DNA from: Ascidia mentula
Taxonomy: Eukaryota > Chordata > Ascidiacea > Phlebobranchia > Ascidiidae
Direction of reading: 5' to 3'
NCBI GenBank assembly: GCA_947561715.1
Contig: OX387201.1
Span: 21,776,001 to 21,840,000, forward strand
DNA: 64,000 nucleotides
A model generated the notes under the pieces. It did no database searches and was not told the origin of the DNA. It saw only the letters and a program-made list of their open reading frames with translations. This document shows, one piece after another, positions 1 to 11,937 of this stretch; position 1 is the stretch's first letter; every line of letters begins with the position of its first letter. Made by a program: the position numbers and the translations under genes.

Positions 1-182
1 AATACTGTGGGGACGAGGCATCCTGCTTAATTGTCCCTCAGTGTTCGTATCCTGCGAGGAAATGAGGCTAGAGTTATATTTGTATTCACGTACTATAGGT
101 TAAACAGTTCTATAGGTATCAGCAGAAACAATTCCAAGTTATTTCAGGTTGCGTTACGTTTGGTTACTGAAGAGTATTTATA

Positions 183-3100
183 ATGAAGTGTGTTTTGGTT
201 GTGGTTATACTCTTTGGTATTTTGGAATGCGCCAGAGCCCAAGGTATTTTTTTCTGTTACATGTATTGTCTGGATGTTATTGTTTTAAATAAAGTCCTTG
301 AAGATTTGTAAATATTTAAATTATTGGTATTATTACCAGGGTACGCAAATATTAGCCCAAATGTATATATTTTTAACGGGTATCGTATCAAAACATAACT
401 TCCTCTAATTCGTGTGATCCACTAATTACAATTGCATTTAAAACAGATACATGCGAATGGTGCTTCAGAGAGGCGTGTGGAGAACCAAGCGCGGGCAGCC
501 CTAACGAAACATGCTTGGGTTGCATCAGATCGGCATGCGGTATTGTGTTTAACATAGGACGCGTTGGTGCCAAAGAATATACAGCTATATGTTACCTTGC
601 GGTTGACGTAAACTGCTCGCGTACCACCTGGAATGCTGTTGTCGTAATGTGTATGATCGGCATGTTGTGCTCACCTAATTATCAACCCCATGTGATAGAA
701 CAACAACAATAAGAAATGTAAACTTGCGTTTCACGTTAGACCAGTTTTGTATTTTCAATAGTTTTATTTCAATGTATCAGAGACTGAGTTTGCGTTACGA
801 TATATATACGTGGTATGATTACCATTACGCCATTGTAAGGAAAACAATGCAATGCGCGGTATATATATGTGGTATGACACTTAATAACAATTATACGGTA
901 GTCCTATATTTAAGAGCGTCATGTTAATGTATCAGAGACGGAGTTTTCTTTACGAAACTTGGCGTCGAGAGGAGTTGACTGCATAAAAACGAGTTGGATG
1001 AACGAAAGCTTGTGTTCCTCTTCTTGTCCCAATTTCACTGCTCAACACGAACAACGATTAATGAACTTCAAATCCTGCTTGAGTCCCTGTGTTGGTAAGT
1101 GCACAGCATTTGGTAAATAGTCACCAGAGTGCGATGTACAAAAACCTCCACAGTTTCCCGTTGGACGTGTTCGATGTCAAGTTACGTGCATTATTCTGCG
1201 CAGTCGCTGTTTAAACTTTGTTGAAATAGTTTACTATATTACTATATTATAATTTGCTTTCACGTTAACACTTTTCTTGAAATCATGCTTTTATAAGTAC
1301 ACGTTAATCGCAATATTTGCTCTTGTAAACATTGCAAGACCAAAACTATGTTTGAAACATAGCTTTCCGTAAATGTGGTCAACAACAAAACAACAACAAC
1401 AACAGGAATTTTATAAAATAGACTATGCTGTGGAGAACGGGGTTGCTCAATGCCGTCCGGAGATTCCGCACGACTTCGCCGATCCCCCACAGCAGTGCGT
1501 AGCTGATGAGGTTACTGAAGAATGCGGAAGCTGCTATCGACACGATATGTGCTTTACTGCTGATGAACTGGAGTCGAGCTGCCGTGCACATTTAATCGCT
1601 ACATGTCCACAAGGTAGGCTTAGTCACATAGAGCAACCAGTTTAACCATTTTAGTTTCCGGGCGTTTATTGCACACGGGCCTAGGAAGACCATCACCACC
1701 AAATCTTAGGAGAATAGAGTTTGTGACCTGTGAAAATAGTTTCGAGAACTTGAGTTGATCTTATATTATTTATTCTAACAACTGAAATACTAATATTTTT
1801 TCAATGGCATCGTATGGTTCTGTCTTATTTAGATTTAGCAAACCTCGGGTATTTCGGATTCCCGTAATACGGACAGAAACTGTATACCATTAGGCGAAAT
1901 ATTGTCGCTATTATAAAAAAAATCATAACGGATGAGTGCACAAACGCAGTAAAAGACGAAATTCCTGTTGCTGACGAAAGGCATATATTGCCATTTAAAA
2001 ATGTAGGCCTACTGCTCTTCTGACAAAGATACAGTACGTATATTTTTGCCAGAAGAACAGTACATTTTTAAATTGCAGTAAAAGACGAATCCGAATACCT
2101 TTTATCAGTAATCAAACCGAATGCAAATGTTAAATGACGTCATTCATTTTAATAATGGCTGTGAGAAACGTCGCACACGTCACTTCATTACGGTTTTAAT
2201 TTCGCTACAGCGAAATAATTTCACTAAATTTTCTTTGTAATTCGGCTGCCTCAACAGTTAACCTCGTGAAAGGCACATTGCTTGTAAGATTTGCTGTCAA
2301 TATTCGGATTCAGTCCGGCACGTCGGTAATATTGAAGCTGATCGACTGCTGCTCTTTAAATTCACATAACATTCTGATAAAGATCACATTCTAGGATCAC
2401 AATTTTTAATGATGTCTTGTATACATTTCCCAGGTTTCAATTCAACATGTATGACTCAGGCCTGGCAAGATGGCAGTTCAACATGCCCACCTATAAACAC
2501 TACCATTATGACCCGTTTGACCGAATGCGGAATCTGTCTTGGCGAATGTGCCGGTACAAAACCTGACTGCGTTCTTAAATTTCATAACATTTTACCCGAC
2601 TGATACACATCCTATAACATCACAATATTTGCTGCCTGTTTTCAGACATGTCAGCTTGTTTGAAAACTTGCAAAGATCAGCGACCTTCTTTTCCCGGCGA
2701 CGTTTCGTGTGCTCTTTGTCGTGCCTTGTGCGCAGGTCAGTTCATGTACACCTGCACCTATCTCACGGCTTTCCACCGCCACTAACTATCAGTATGCAAT
2801 TCCAGTCCACAGGAGGCTCAAATTTTGTGCAGCTTGCTATTATTGAAACATAAATAAATTTGCGGTTAGGATATATGTAGTATATAAACGACATACAACT
2901 TAATGGTGTGAATGTGTTGCAGGTACCGCAGATTCGACAGCTTGCGTCACACAAAATTGTGATTGTGCCCGGTGTGATGAATGCGTAGCCAGTTGCAAGT
3001 CACAGCACGGTATGTAAACGTACTTGAATTTATCATTCGCTACAATTCTGCTGTAGTTTGTTTTTCTCGTATATATATTCCACTTGAAACAAAACTTATT

Positions 3101-5233
3101 GCTTTGTTTAAGGAACGAAGTTTTTTAGTCTTTTGGATCCATGCATTTGCCTAGAACGAGCCACACCTTTACCGACAACGATTTCACCCAGAATCTCGGG
3201 TAACTTATAATGTTTTGAAATTGCAGTTTCCAGTTATACTAACGAATATATTTTATATTCTGGTCTAAATGAAATTCTGTTCTAACAAATTCCCGTCCAA
3301 ACCAATATTTTATTTGGATTAATGTTTCACGGCCACTGTTTCGACATATCAGTCTTTATCAATGCATCTTTGGTCTTGGCACCCAAGTCGCGAAGCAAAG
3401 TCAAACTTTGCAGTCATTAGCTGGGTAACTAGAGACAAACCGCCGTTGATAAATCTTGTTGGAACGCACTGCGGCCAAGCAACTGCATGAAAATATAGAG
3501 CCGAATTATTTCTTGCTTAGGTGTCGAAGAAACGTGCAAAGGAGATTATCCGTTTATGGCTTACCTGTACTTTTTGCCTCATGGTGTGCACGAGTTTATT
3601 TATGGGGGATGTCTGATTTCTGACGAATGGGTGATCACGAGTGGCGTAGGGTAATTTTATTGCTTCTGTCGTTTACTTTAAATACGTTTATCACCATGAT
3701 ATTTTGTTTCCTGTTTGTATTCACTGACTTTCTTAAAACGAAATATCACGAACTAGCATAGGAAGAGAGACGACAGGAGTTGTTTTGGGAGATCATAATC
3801 AATCAAATGTTTCCGGAACAGAACAGTTCTTCAACGTATCCGAAGTGATGACTCATCCGAACTATAATTCTTCAACTCGCAACTTCAAACCCGTACTTCT
3901 CAGAGTGAGTATAATTTTTAAAGCTGAAGATACTAAAGTTAAAACAGAATGCCCTGCATGTCTCCCAGTTATAACCAGCGACAGGGAATATTAAAGCGCC
4001 TATTTATGGAATTTAAAGAAATGTTTGTAATTACTGCTGTGCTTTTGTGTTTTTTTGGCCAGAAAAATTAATTTGTTGCCAAAGAACTTCCACAAATTGA
4101 GAGTTCACTGGTTACATTTTCGAACGTGGAGTCAACCGTCACACCTATTTATTATTCAACTACAAACAGTTTGCTTTCGAAAGAACTTTGATCTTGCAAT
4201 AAATGAGGATCATTTTACAAAATTGAATTTGTGCAAAGCACAAAACTTTACGAAATGTAATCAATAGAAAGTGCATTACTTGGGGTTGCGTGAACTGTTT
4301 ATTTGACAGCTGTCCAGAAAAGCTACGTTCAACCAATTTGTGACGCCAGTCAATTTGGTGGCAGATGGAACAAGAACAGACGATGACAGCAATTCCTTTG
4401 CCGGGACTACTTGCTACATAGCGGGCTGGGGATTTAGAAGTTTGTACATACAGCTTTCCGTATAAACTTACACACATGCATGAGTCCTATTTCTTCGACA
4501 TAACAAACTACAAAATGATATTTTATCTCCTTAGTTTAGGATTATTTTAAATAAATATTAAAAATGAGCATCTTATTATGTGATAAAACTATACAACAAA
4601 GGTATTTGAGAAAAATAATTTTGTTGCAGCCTTGAACGACCGAACTTCCAACGTATTGCTCCAATATGCCTCTGACATCGTTCCGATCACAAATTGTTCT
4701 TCGTTAACTGCATCGTGGGGACGTTTGCGCGTGTCTGCCGGAGACCCAAAGTTTTGTGCTGAAGGCATTGCTGGGGAAGGCCCTACCGATGTTAGTATTT
4801 ATAATATGCATTAAAATGATCAAGTGAAAACATGTCGAGGGGAAAAACTAGTGTTGTACGAAATTGCCAACTCGGGTAACGAAACCGGTGGCAACCAACT
4901 TTTAAAGATAATAAGCTTCACTTACATGGCGTCAACAACTTTGCCAGCAGCAAGAAGTAAAATTTGTGTGCAGTTTCAAATAAAATCGTTTATTTTGAAG
5001 GTCGATGATGGAAGCGGTCTTGTTTGCCGCCATCCAAATCAAGGAAATCAGCTCTTCCTTCATGGGGTTTTGGCATACAGAGACGATGATTGTGATAGCT
5101 TGAATGTTTACGACAAGGTATTCCAAGTCCCAAGTTTGAGTCGACATCTTAACCTTTGATAATTTACTAAAAAAAATTATTTGCACAGATAGCCGACGTG
5201 CGTGCGTGGATTGACTCAGTCATTTCCGCTTAA
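183..5233 (+). CDS. Secreted protein with six Cys-rich modules and an inactive trypsin-like (S1) domain, 13 exons
   Basis: Exons: 183-243, 447-539, 972-1094, 1422-1613, 2434-2553, 2646-2735, 2923-3009, 3521-3650, 3766-3904, 4310-4439, 4630-4790, 5001-5117, 5189-5233. They join in frame to 495 codons plus TAA. Exon 1 is a signal peptide (MKCVLVVVILFGILECARA). Exons 2-7 are all phase 1-1 and each carries spaced cysteines, often ending CxxCxxxC (CLGCIRSACG, CGICLGECAG, CALCRALCAG). Exons 8-13 form an S1 peptidase fold: GGCLISDEWVITSG, LGDHNQSNVSGTEQ, LLRLSRKATFNQFVTPVNL, CYIAGWG, GLVCRHP and a C-terminal WIDSVI. The AAHC histidine is replaced (ITSGVG), the NDIALL aspartate is replaced (NFKPVLL), and GDSGGP is degraded to DDGSG. 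It is therefore probably a non-catalytic serine-protease homologue acting outside the cell, as a binding or regulatory protein. The ligand is unknown. Splice sites are inferred; the shared phases and the uninterrupted frame support them. Confidence 0.78.
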
Positions 5234-5295
5234 CATCAAAACAGGACGAAACGCCACATTTGTCAGCTTATAAAAGGAAACGTATACTCAGAGTT

Positions 5296-5301
5296 AATAA
5301 A
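5296..5301 (+). terminator. Polyadenylation signal AATAAA of the S1-homologue gene
   Basis: An AATAAA hexamer lies about 63 bp downstream of the TAA of the S1-like gene, on the same strand. Confidence 0.5.
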
Positions 5302-7309
5302 CAACACACATGTCTTGCATTTGTCGTTTGCTTTATGGGTTAAACAATATTAATACCTGTTACGTTTGCCATTTTATGACGCATCGGTCAGGGACGAACG
5401 AAATGTGGAAAGGTAAATATATCGCATGCAAACAAAATAAACTGATACTCAGATCGCTTGGGTGGTAGAGGATAAAATACATCGACTTCCAAACGTTGCA
5501 TCGAGTGGGTCAATGGTGCCTTTGTTCTTGTGCATTTTTTTTCATAACATTGACATTCGATATATGCCCGGAAAATCTGCTCTACGTCCTAGAGCCTACT
5601 GTGCTAGTTGTACCTTTCGGCGACTTTCGAGAGGGTCTTCACGATTCCTAGATGCCCAACTCTGAACGCGTCATCGTGCAGTACAACCATTACCCATTGT
5701 CCTTAACTTGGCGGGAGAACTACTTATAAGTACAATCTAAATCCCCAAATCAGTTTCCATGTGTAAAATCTTTCCTTAGTCTAGGGAAGAGCGATCGCTA
5801 ATGTGGAATTAAAGTGGCGTGACGCATCTTCCTATATATTGAATGTTGTTTTATTGGTCTGTCGCAACCCAGCTAACACACAATGTATTTTCGACGTTCA
5901 CAACGTTGTCGAAAGGTCGCAAACACGTGTCACACTCATATTTTATCGAAGTAAACGTCGAAAATCAGTTGGACAGTCAACGTTGCTTTCCAAAAAAAAA
6001 GGATTTTTCACGTTGTTGATACGTAAAATGCTACTGAGATTAATCTTGTACCAGGTACTGCATGACATCATAGCACTGTTTGTTCATCGTATGCATGTTC
6101 TCACTTTTATTTCGGGACCAAACATCACAGAGTTGTTAGTCATGTATTAAATTTTCTATGATATCTGTATACACCACAGTGGAGAAGATGACGCGCAACG
6201 TTTTGCTTGTGGCTCACGTCCATGTTAACGTCACCGGAATAGATTGTTCCACAAATAACATAAAAATTCCGACGGAAGTGTAAATTGTGGCTGAACAACT
6301 AGAGGTATATAATGATAACTTAACGGTTCACATTCCTTCGTAGAAATTGTCGAAATACCAAACCGTTAATGCATGGACAATTATCTGGCTTCAATATTAA
6401 CCAAAGACAAAAAGCATGATAATTACAAAGCCACAAACGGTTCGCATTGGAATTTACGTTTCAAAGTTGCACGAATGCAGCAACGAAATTTCGAGGCGCG
6501 AGTCAGACAAATTGACGTAAGAATCTGCATTAAAGCCTGGGGCAGAATGTTAAAATTTGAAGTTTTTTGACACAAACCTTGTGACTTCTCACACACGCCT
6601 AAATCAATAATCCACAACCCCAGGGTGCCCCCGGTTCCGATCAGTTAAGCATTTATTACTTGGATGCAAATATTAAACATGGATTTTTGCTCCTTTGATA
6701 TTAGTTTTATGTACACTTGATAATATTGAATTTACCCAATTTTTTATTTACGTTACAATGAATTGCGCTCTTAAATTACAACATTGTTTTAGAATTTGTT
6801 TTTCAATTTTGCGATACATAAATCTCCCGATGCAGAGAATTACACTACATACATCTTTATTACTTCATTAAAACTACATTGATATCAAGTTAGTCAAAGA
6901 ATTAGACACACGCATTAACTACTACACTTTCGGTATACAAGTACAGAGTTAACACACAAAGCGAAGACTATTAGGTTAAGTAGTAGAGGCTGAGACTGAT
7001 AAAAGCACACTTTATATACTACAGAGAGGTGTGACGATTTAGAGGTTCTGAAAAAAGATTGTTCACAGCAAGCATTTAACAGAAGACAATCAGATACTGG
7101 AAAACCGGGTTAAACTTTACACAGGAAAACTGGCGCAATGGAAACGACCAACAAACACACCAGAAAAATCACGAGAAAATTACATGGCAGCGATACGCCA
7201 CGGAAAGCTTAATCTTGAAAACTTAAAGAAGGAAACTTAAAAACTATTTTACTAGAGTCCTTGTTATGTTTTTATTCTTCTTAGCACATTGACATTTATT
7301 AACTGTGGT
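5302..7309. other. Intergenic stretch, no supported gene
   Basis: AT-rich sequence between the S1-homologue gene and protease A. Open frames here (the longest about 115 codons near 5.8-6.15 kb) show no recognisable domain, low-complexity bias or splice structure. I see no repeat array. Confidence 0.5.
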
Positions 7310-9346
7310 CTAGCTTTCCTCTGGTGAGTAGCAACCCACGCCAACAGGATAAATTGCTCGTCCGGAAACAGAACAATTGTTGTCTCGATCTTTGGAAATT
7401 TTCTTAAAACCTAAATCATTTTCACCAACTCCCCAACTGAGCAAATATTGGAAATTTTTAAGGAGTTTAAGTATTTGTATGAAGTTTTTTAAGACTCTAG
7501 CAACAAGGATGTGTCTTGTTCAAGGTATAATTGTGCACGATATAAACGATAAACACTTTGCTAATTTAAACCCTTTTTCGTAGTTTGTTCCACATTGGCA
7601 GCTAATTGTTTCATAACATGTTGTCTTCATGGCATTTACACAAAACCATGATCGTATACCTGTTCTTGATAATCCAGTACTTGTCCTCGCCACGTGGTTT
7701 GCTCTGATCTTTTCCATAACCAACGACCAACACTGTGTGACGTAATGCGTTTTCGTTCGATGGATTTAAACCTTTTTCCCAATTAGGATCATAAAATATG
7801 TCTGAAAGTTAAATCATCATAATATTGCTGCATAATATTTAATATTTGGTCACAAGGAGGCAAGTTATAAGAAGTTGTTTTCAAAAAGTTACCTTCATAA
7901 TTGGTGTGAGCGAGGAATTTGGATTTATTTGAAGCAACCAAACTGACAGCAACCGGCCCAACTTTCGCCACCACATTTTCAAGTTGTTTTTCACATCCTT
8001 TTATTTTCTTGAATCCTTTCATTCCGATACGTCCACAAGGACCATCTCTGCATCGTGTTCTCTGTCCAATGTAACTACCTTGTCGTTAGCATATATTCGC
8101 CAAATCATGATGTATGCTATGTAACTTTTTATTTACGAAGATATTTTCGTAAATTTCGATTACAAATGGTTCAACCTAATAAGTTTTGCTGATTTCGATG
8201 TTTGGTTTCTCAAAACTAACCAGTACTGGAAGATACAATTAAACGTATCTCTTTTCAAGACTTTTCTTTGCAGAAACCAGTACTTTAGTGGTGGTTACGT
8301 TATAACTCTGGCAATCTACAAGGTACTTTAGTAAGAGACGTCTATGGGAAGTATGTTATGAGGTAAAAAGCACACTGAAGATCCAATTATTGTTTAATAT
8401 TAAAAATGGATTTTCGTTGAACCAACCTTGCCAATGAACGGATATTCATGTTCAAAAACGACTCCATTCCTTCGAATGTAATCAAACGCCCCTTCCAGAT
8501 CTCCTGTTCCTCCACCCTTTTTGTCACAATCAACTAATTGTTGTTCAGAAAGTTTGACCAATTCTCCGTTATTTATCTTGTGATGAGATTCAACGGCTGC
8601 TACCTACATATTTAAATCACAGTAGTTATACCAGCAGTTAGATATTTGTTACGAACACTTACTGCACTGAATATCCAGCAAGCGGGTAACTCAGTTCCTT
8701 GGTCTTGCACGGGTGTTACACAACCCTTGATCCTCCAGTCAATACTTTCAGGGTTGGGTCCCTCAATGCCAACATCTGGTTCAGTTTCTTGAGGTTCTTT
8801 CGTTGCTCCGAACAACAAGGGCGGTCTGTAACATTCTGCCACATTCCGATCGTCCATCCATGGGATTTCATCGTTTTTCTGTTTTGAAATGTAGTTAAAC
8901 AAACGTTTATTCAAAACTTAGCTGGAAATTATTAGGTTAACAGATTCCGCAGCCCAGGTATCGCAGTCTAGCTGTATCAGCCACCATTGTATGAAACATT
9001 ACTGCGTTGTTTGGACATGTGTTGTCTCCTTTTTACCCGATCGCTGAACTGTGTTAGTGAAATCCTGTATGTGAACTTTCCAGTCTTGAAATCTTCATTG
9101 TGTTCTTTCACTTCAGCTAAACTTCTTTCCCAAATACTTTTTCTTTCACGAAGTTCGTCCTCGTTTAAATATTGTTTGTCTGCAAACCATCGAAATAACT
9201 GCAACATAACTCTAAATGTTAAATCGATGTAAACTAAGAATGAAACTTATTGAAGCAATTTGGTGGAAACCAGGAATAAACTCACTGTATTTTGCGATCC
9301 ACTCATTCCATACTTAATCTACGTCATCATCAAGATCGCCAAACAT
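7310..9346 (-). pseudogene. Protease A: papain-like (C1A) cysteine protease, seven exons, stop codon in exon 1
   Basis: Exons (high to low): 9286-9346, 9037-9179, 8663-8878, 8427-8603, 7893-8061, 7660-7801, 7310-7436. Exon 2 encodes an I29-type propeptide (KSIWERSLAEVKEHN, LTQFSDR). Exon 3 holds the active-site region DQGTELPACWIFSA with the catalytic Cys. Exon 4 carries LSEQQLVDC, exon 6 the catalytic His (NALRHTVLVVGYG) and exons 6-7 the catalytic Asn (WIIKNSWG). The triad is complete, but the standard CGSCWAF block is absent. There is no signal peptide: the propeptide begins right after the start Met. Codon 11 is TAA (9314-9316), and no other in-frame start follows in exon 1. The copy is a young pseudogene, a polymorphic null allele, or an error at one base. 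Its closest relative here is protease F, which shares even intron 2. Confidence 0.75.
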
Positions 9347-9349
9347 TGT

Positions 9350-11255
9350 TCAGTACGTTGAAACAAACAAGTTATGCCTACATAATCGTGCCAGTATGTA
9401 TTAACATGATAAGGGTATATGATAAGTTATCACCATTTCAACGCCAAGATATACTATGGGTTACATCATTTGCTGCGTATAAGTTTCTCTGCATATACGC
9501 TGCAGTCACATTCCAACAGAACACAATACAGGGTGATACTACATTTGATAAACAAATCAGTGCTTTTTAATTAGCCAAATAACTAAATTAAATGTTGGAA
9601 TAAATAACTTAGTAATTGCCGGAATAATTTAATCAACGCTAAACTACTGCTGTGCACTTTATCGCAAGTAAATAAAGCAAGATCTTGTTTTGTTTGCTAT
9701 CGATTAAATGTTATCTTCTGTACGCATTCACAACCGTACATAAAACTGTGAGTCTCCACATTTGCTACTTGACGTCACGCATCATTTACCAACTTCAATC
9801 AAATCAATTAATTGCAAAGCGAGACCGACCGCTGTTACGTCATTGAAGGAAATGACATTATATCTGTGGCCGATAAGATAGGTGTCGCTGGAGAGCACAT
9901 CGAATGACATAAAACTTCTACATCGGTTAAAGCATCCAAATCATTCAAACACAAAAACGCGATCGGGATTCGTCCACAGGATGTCGTGGGTTCGAATCCC
10001 GGTGTGGCAACAAATAAGTAAATGAACATATTGCAGTGCGACGCATTTGGAGATATGCACAGTACTTGTGACGCACCGATTATTGTGCAAGGCCGGGTTT
10101 AAATTTACCCGACGCCATATTCGAAACGACCCACCGAGGTTACGCAACGAACAGTTTGAGAACCATTAAAATTACATCCTTGAATTCCAACGTTGGTAAG
10201 TTGATTGATCGCAAATATAATCATAAAATGTAATGTTTATATTTAACCTCCACATACAACTCAAATAGTGTCTGTGTGGATTGTTGGTCGACCAGACCGT
10301 CGTCAGTCACCAGCTGTACTGCTGCATTGTTAAGACCGTGTGCACAATTGTCTTCACAACTGATTATATTAAAAGTTAACTCCACAAATACGAAAAAATC
10401 AACATTTTCTACAAACCGTTTCCACATAACGTTTCCTCAGTTCAATATTAATGTAGAAACCTGCCCACCTCACAATGAGGCTGAGTTTCACGGTTTCTTA
10501 ACTGATTGCTCGCAAAGTCAGCTAGAACAAGCTTAGTGACAAATATTAACCCTTGCAAACCTTCAGTGAATCAGCAAACTACTACACACTTACCAACTGA
10601 ATGCTGGTTGCGAGGAGACTGGGTGTGTTTAGTATCAGTGGGTCGTAACCGTTACGTTTTACATAGTAGTTGAGGCGTAACTTGAAGCCTGTGTTTCGCG
10701 TTGAGGGAAGGTTCCGCACTCAAGCGTCATCTACAGTAGAAAAAATACCAATATGTCACTGCTTTCAACGTTGCAAGTGACGTAACCAAAAGATGGAAAA
10801 ACTTCATCAAAAAGAAAAGCAGCATTTGTGTGGTAAAAATTTGGTCCGTTTTTTGTTTTTTTGAGGAAATGAAATATACTTCAGTAAAAATAAAGTTGTA
10901 CGAACATTGTTTTCCACCAAAATTGCCAATGTATGTTTTTTGTAGATGAAAATGTCACCTCCAATAACTTCTCACCTCCAACTAAAGTGCTGGGTATGAC
11001 TTGCAGATAACATAATCGCAAAATCTACTTGGATCTTGAAATCTATAACATACTTTCACAGAAAGCAGATCAAATGTGGCTGATTCGGACCAGCCAAGAA
11101 GACGAAGTGATTCAGAAGCAATTGGCGAAAAGTTATTTCGCCTCGCGTCATTATGGTTCGTAATGGTAGTAGTAAATATACTCTTATTGGTTTTTACTCG
11201 TATGTTTTTATAAATATAATGTTTTTGTTGCTGCCAGGCATATTGTAACTTAATA
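9350..11255. other. Intergenic stretch with one SINE-like tRNA remnant
   Basis: No supported gene. A minus-strand open frame at 10221-10427 (contains NCAHGLNNAAVQLVTDD) might be an exon, but I cannot place it in a family and see no matching partner exons. A tRNA-like remnant near 9.9-10.0 kb is listed separately. Confidence 0.4.
9900..10020 (+). repeat. tRNA-derived SINE fragment
   Basis: It contains a pol III B-box-like T arm (GGGTTCGAATCCCGGTG) preceded by GATCGGGATTCGT. The same block recurs near 27.05 kb (+) and 60.5 kb (-). No complete tRNA cloverleaf is visible, so a SINE head is more likely than a tRNA gene. Confidence 0.5.
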
Positions 11256-11550
11256 ATCTGTTCTTCTGGCAAAGATAAAACGTAACTTTATTCACCGACG
11301 TTTCGCCTGTTATTCAACAAGGCTTCCTCAAGGTAAATGGTACAGCACACAACTAACGCCAAAAAACGTGCCAACACGAAAAAGTGGATAACGCTAACAC
11401 CGCTTGTAAAATCATGTGATGTATAAAAAATGGGCGGGAAAACTACAGTTACAGTAATTTGTTATAGAGCACCGGGAAGTAAACGCACTGTTCCCTATCA
11501 TTAACACAGCGATTATTCTTGTGGATGTGGAGCGCTTCTCGGAAGAGGCG
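11256..11550. repeat. Left terminal inverted repeat of the Penelope-like element
   Basis: Reverse complement of 13527-13820 with a few substitutions. It overlaps the end of the endonuclease frame and includes the hammerhead-like block at 11293-11336. Confidence 0.85.
11293..11336 (-). ncRNA. Hammerhead-ribozyme-like motif in the element's terminal repeat
   Basis: The minus strand reads TTGAGGA, then AGCC, a loop, GGC and GAAACGTC. This follows the CUGANGA - stem II - GAAA order of type I hammerheads, which are known from Penelope-like elements. The conserved first C of CUGANGA is T here, so self-cleavage is doubtful. A plus-strand copy lies at 13741-13781 in the opposite repeat, with GAAACATC. 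Confidence 0.4.
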
Positions 11551-11937
11551 CTTTGTATGGTCCACCTCCTTTTCCAAAACCTTAGCCTTGTCAAAGGCGA
11601 TCTGATGACCTTTTAAGGCAGCATGCTTGGCTAACGCTGTCTTATTTGCGTCGCGGCGGTGCTCCTTAATTCTGGTTTTCAAGGCTCTTCCGGTTTCCCC
11701 GATGTAGACACCCTCGCACTCTCCACACGGAATTGAATAAACCACTCCTTTTGGTTTCGCTACCTCCATGACAATGGGGTGCGACACCAAACTGCGGAGT
11801 GTTGTATGGGGTCTGATGTATACCTTAATCCCATAATCTGTCAGCATTCGCTGCAAAGTCTCGGTGAGTGTGGGGACGTAGGGAAGAACCACCGTGCCGT
11901 AGGTTGGCGTCGGGTCTTGGTGTGTGACGGCCGATCT
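11449..11937 (-). CDS. GIY-YIG endonuclease part of the Penelope-like element
   Basis: Same reading frame as the reverse transcriptase, starting directly after its TGA. It has a linker with the Penelope-like phrase KVYIRPHTTLRSL, then the nuclease core GVVYSIPCGECEGVYIGET followed by GRALKTRIKEHRR. The GIY-YIG tyrosines and the Arg of the second helix are present. The enzyme would nick target DNA to prime reverse transcription. It has no ATG of its own near the beginning, so it would need readthrough or a stop-free allele. Confidence 0.85.
   Translation of the reverse strand, partial: RSAVTHQDPTPTYGTVVLPYVPTLTETLQRMLTDYGIKVYIRPHTTLRSLVSHPIVMEVAKPKGVVYSIPCGECEGVYIGETGRALKTRIKEHRRDANKTALAKHAALKGHQIAFDKAKVLEKEVDHTKRLFREALHIHKNNRCVNDREQCVYFPVLYNKLL

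Noticed and set aside
388..927. Small frames overlapping the first intron of the S1-like gene
   Set aside because: Explained by the Cys-rich exon 447-539 and intron sequence.
9950..10015. tRNA gene
   Set aside because: Only a T-arm-like block is convincing; acceptor and anticodon stems do not form, and the block recurs with SINE-like context.
10221..10427. Minus-strand 68-codon frame as a gene
   Set aside because: No partner exon, no recognisable family; left as a remark in the gap entry.
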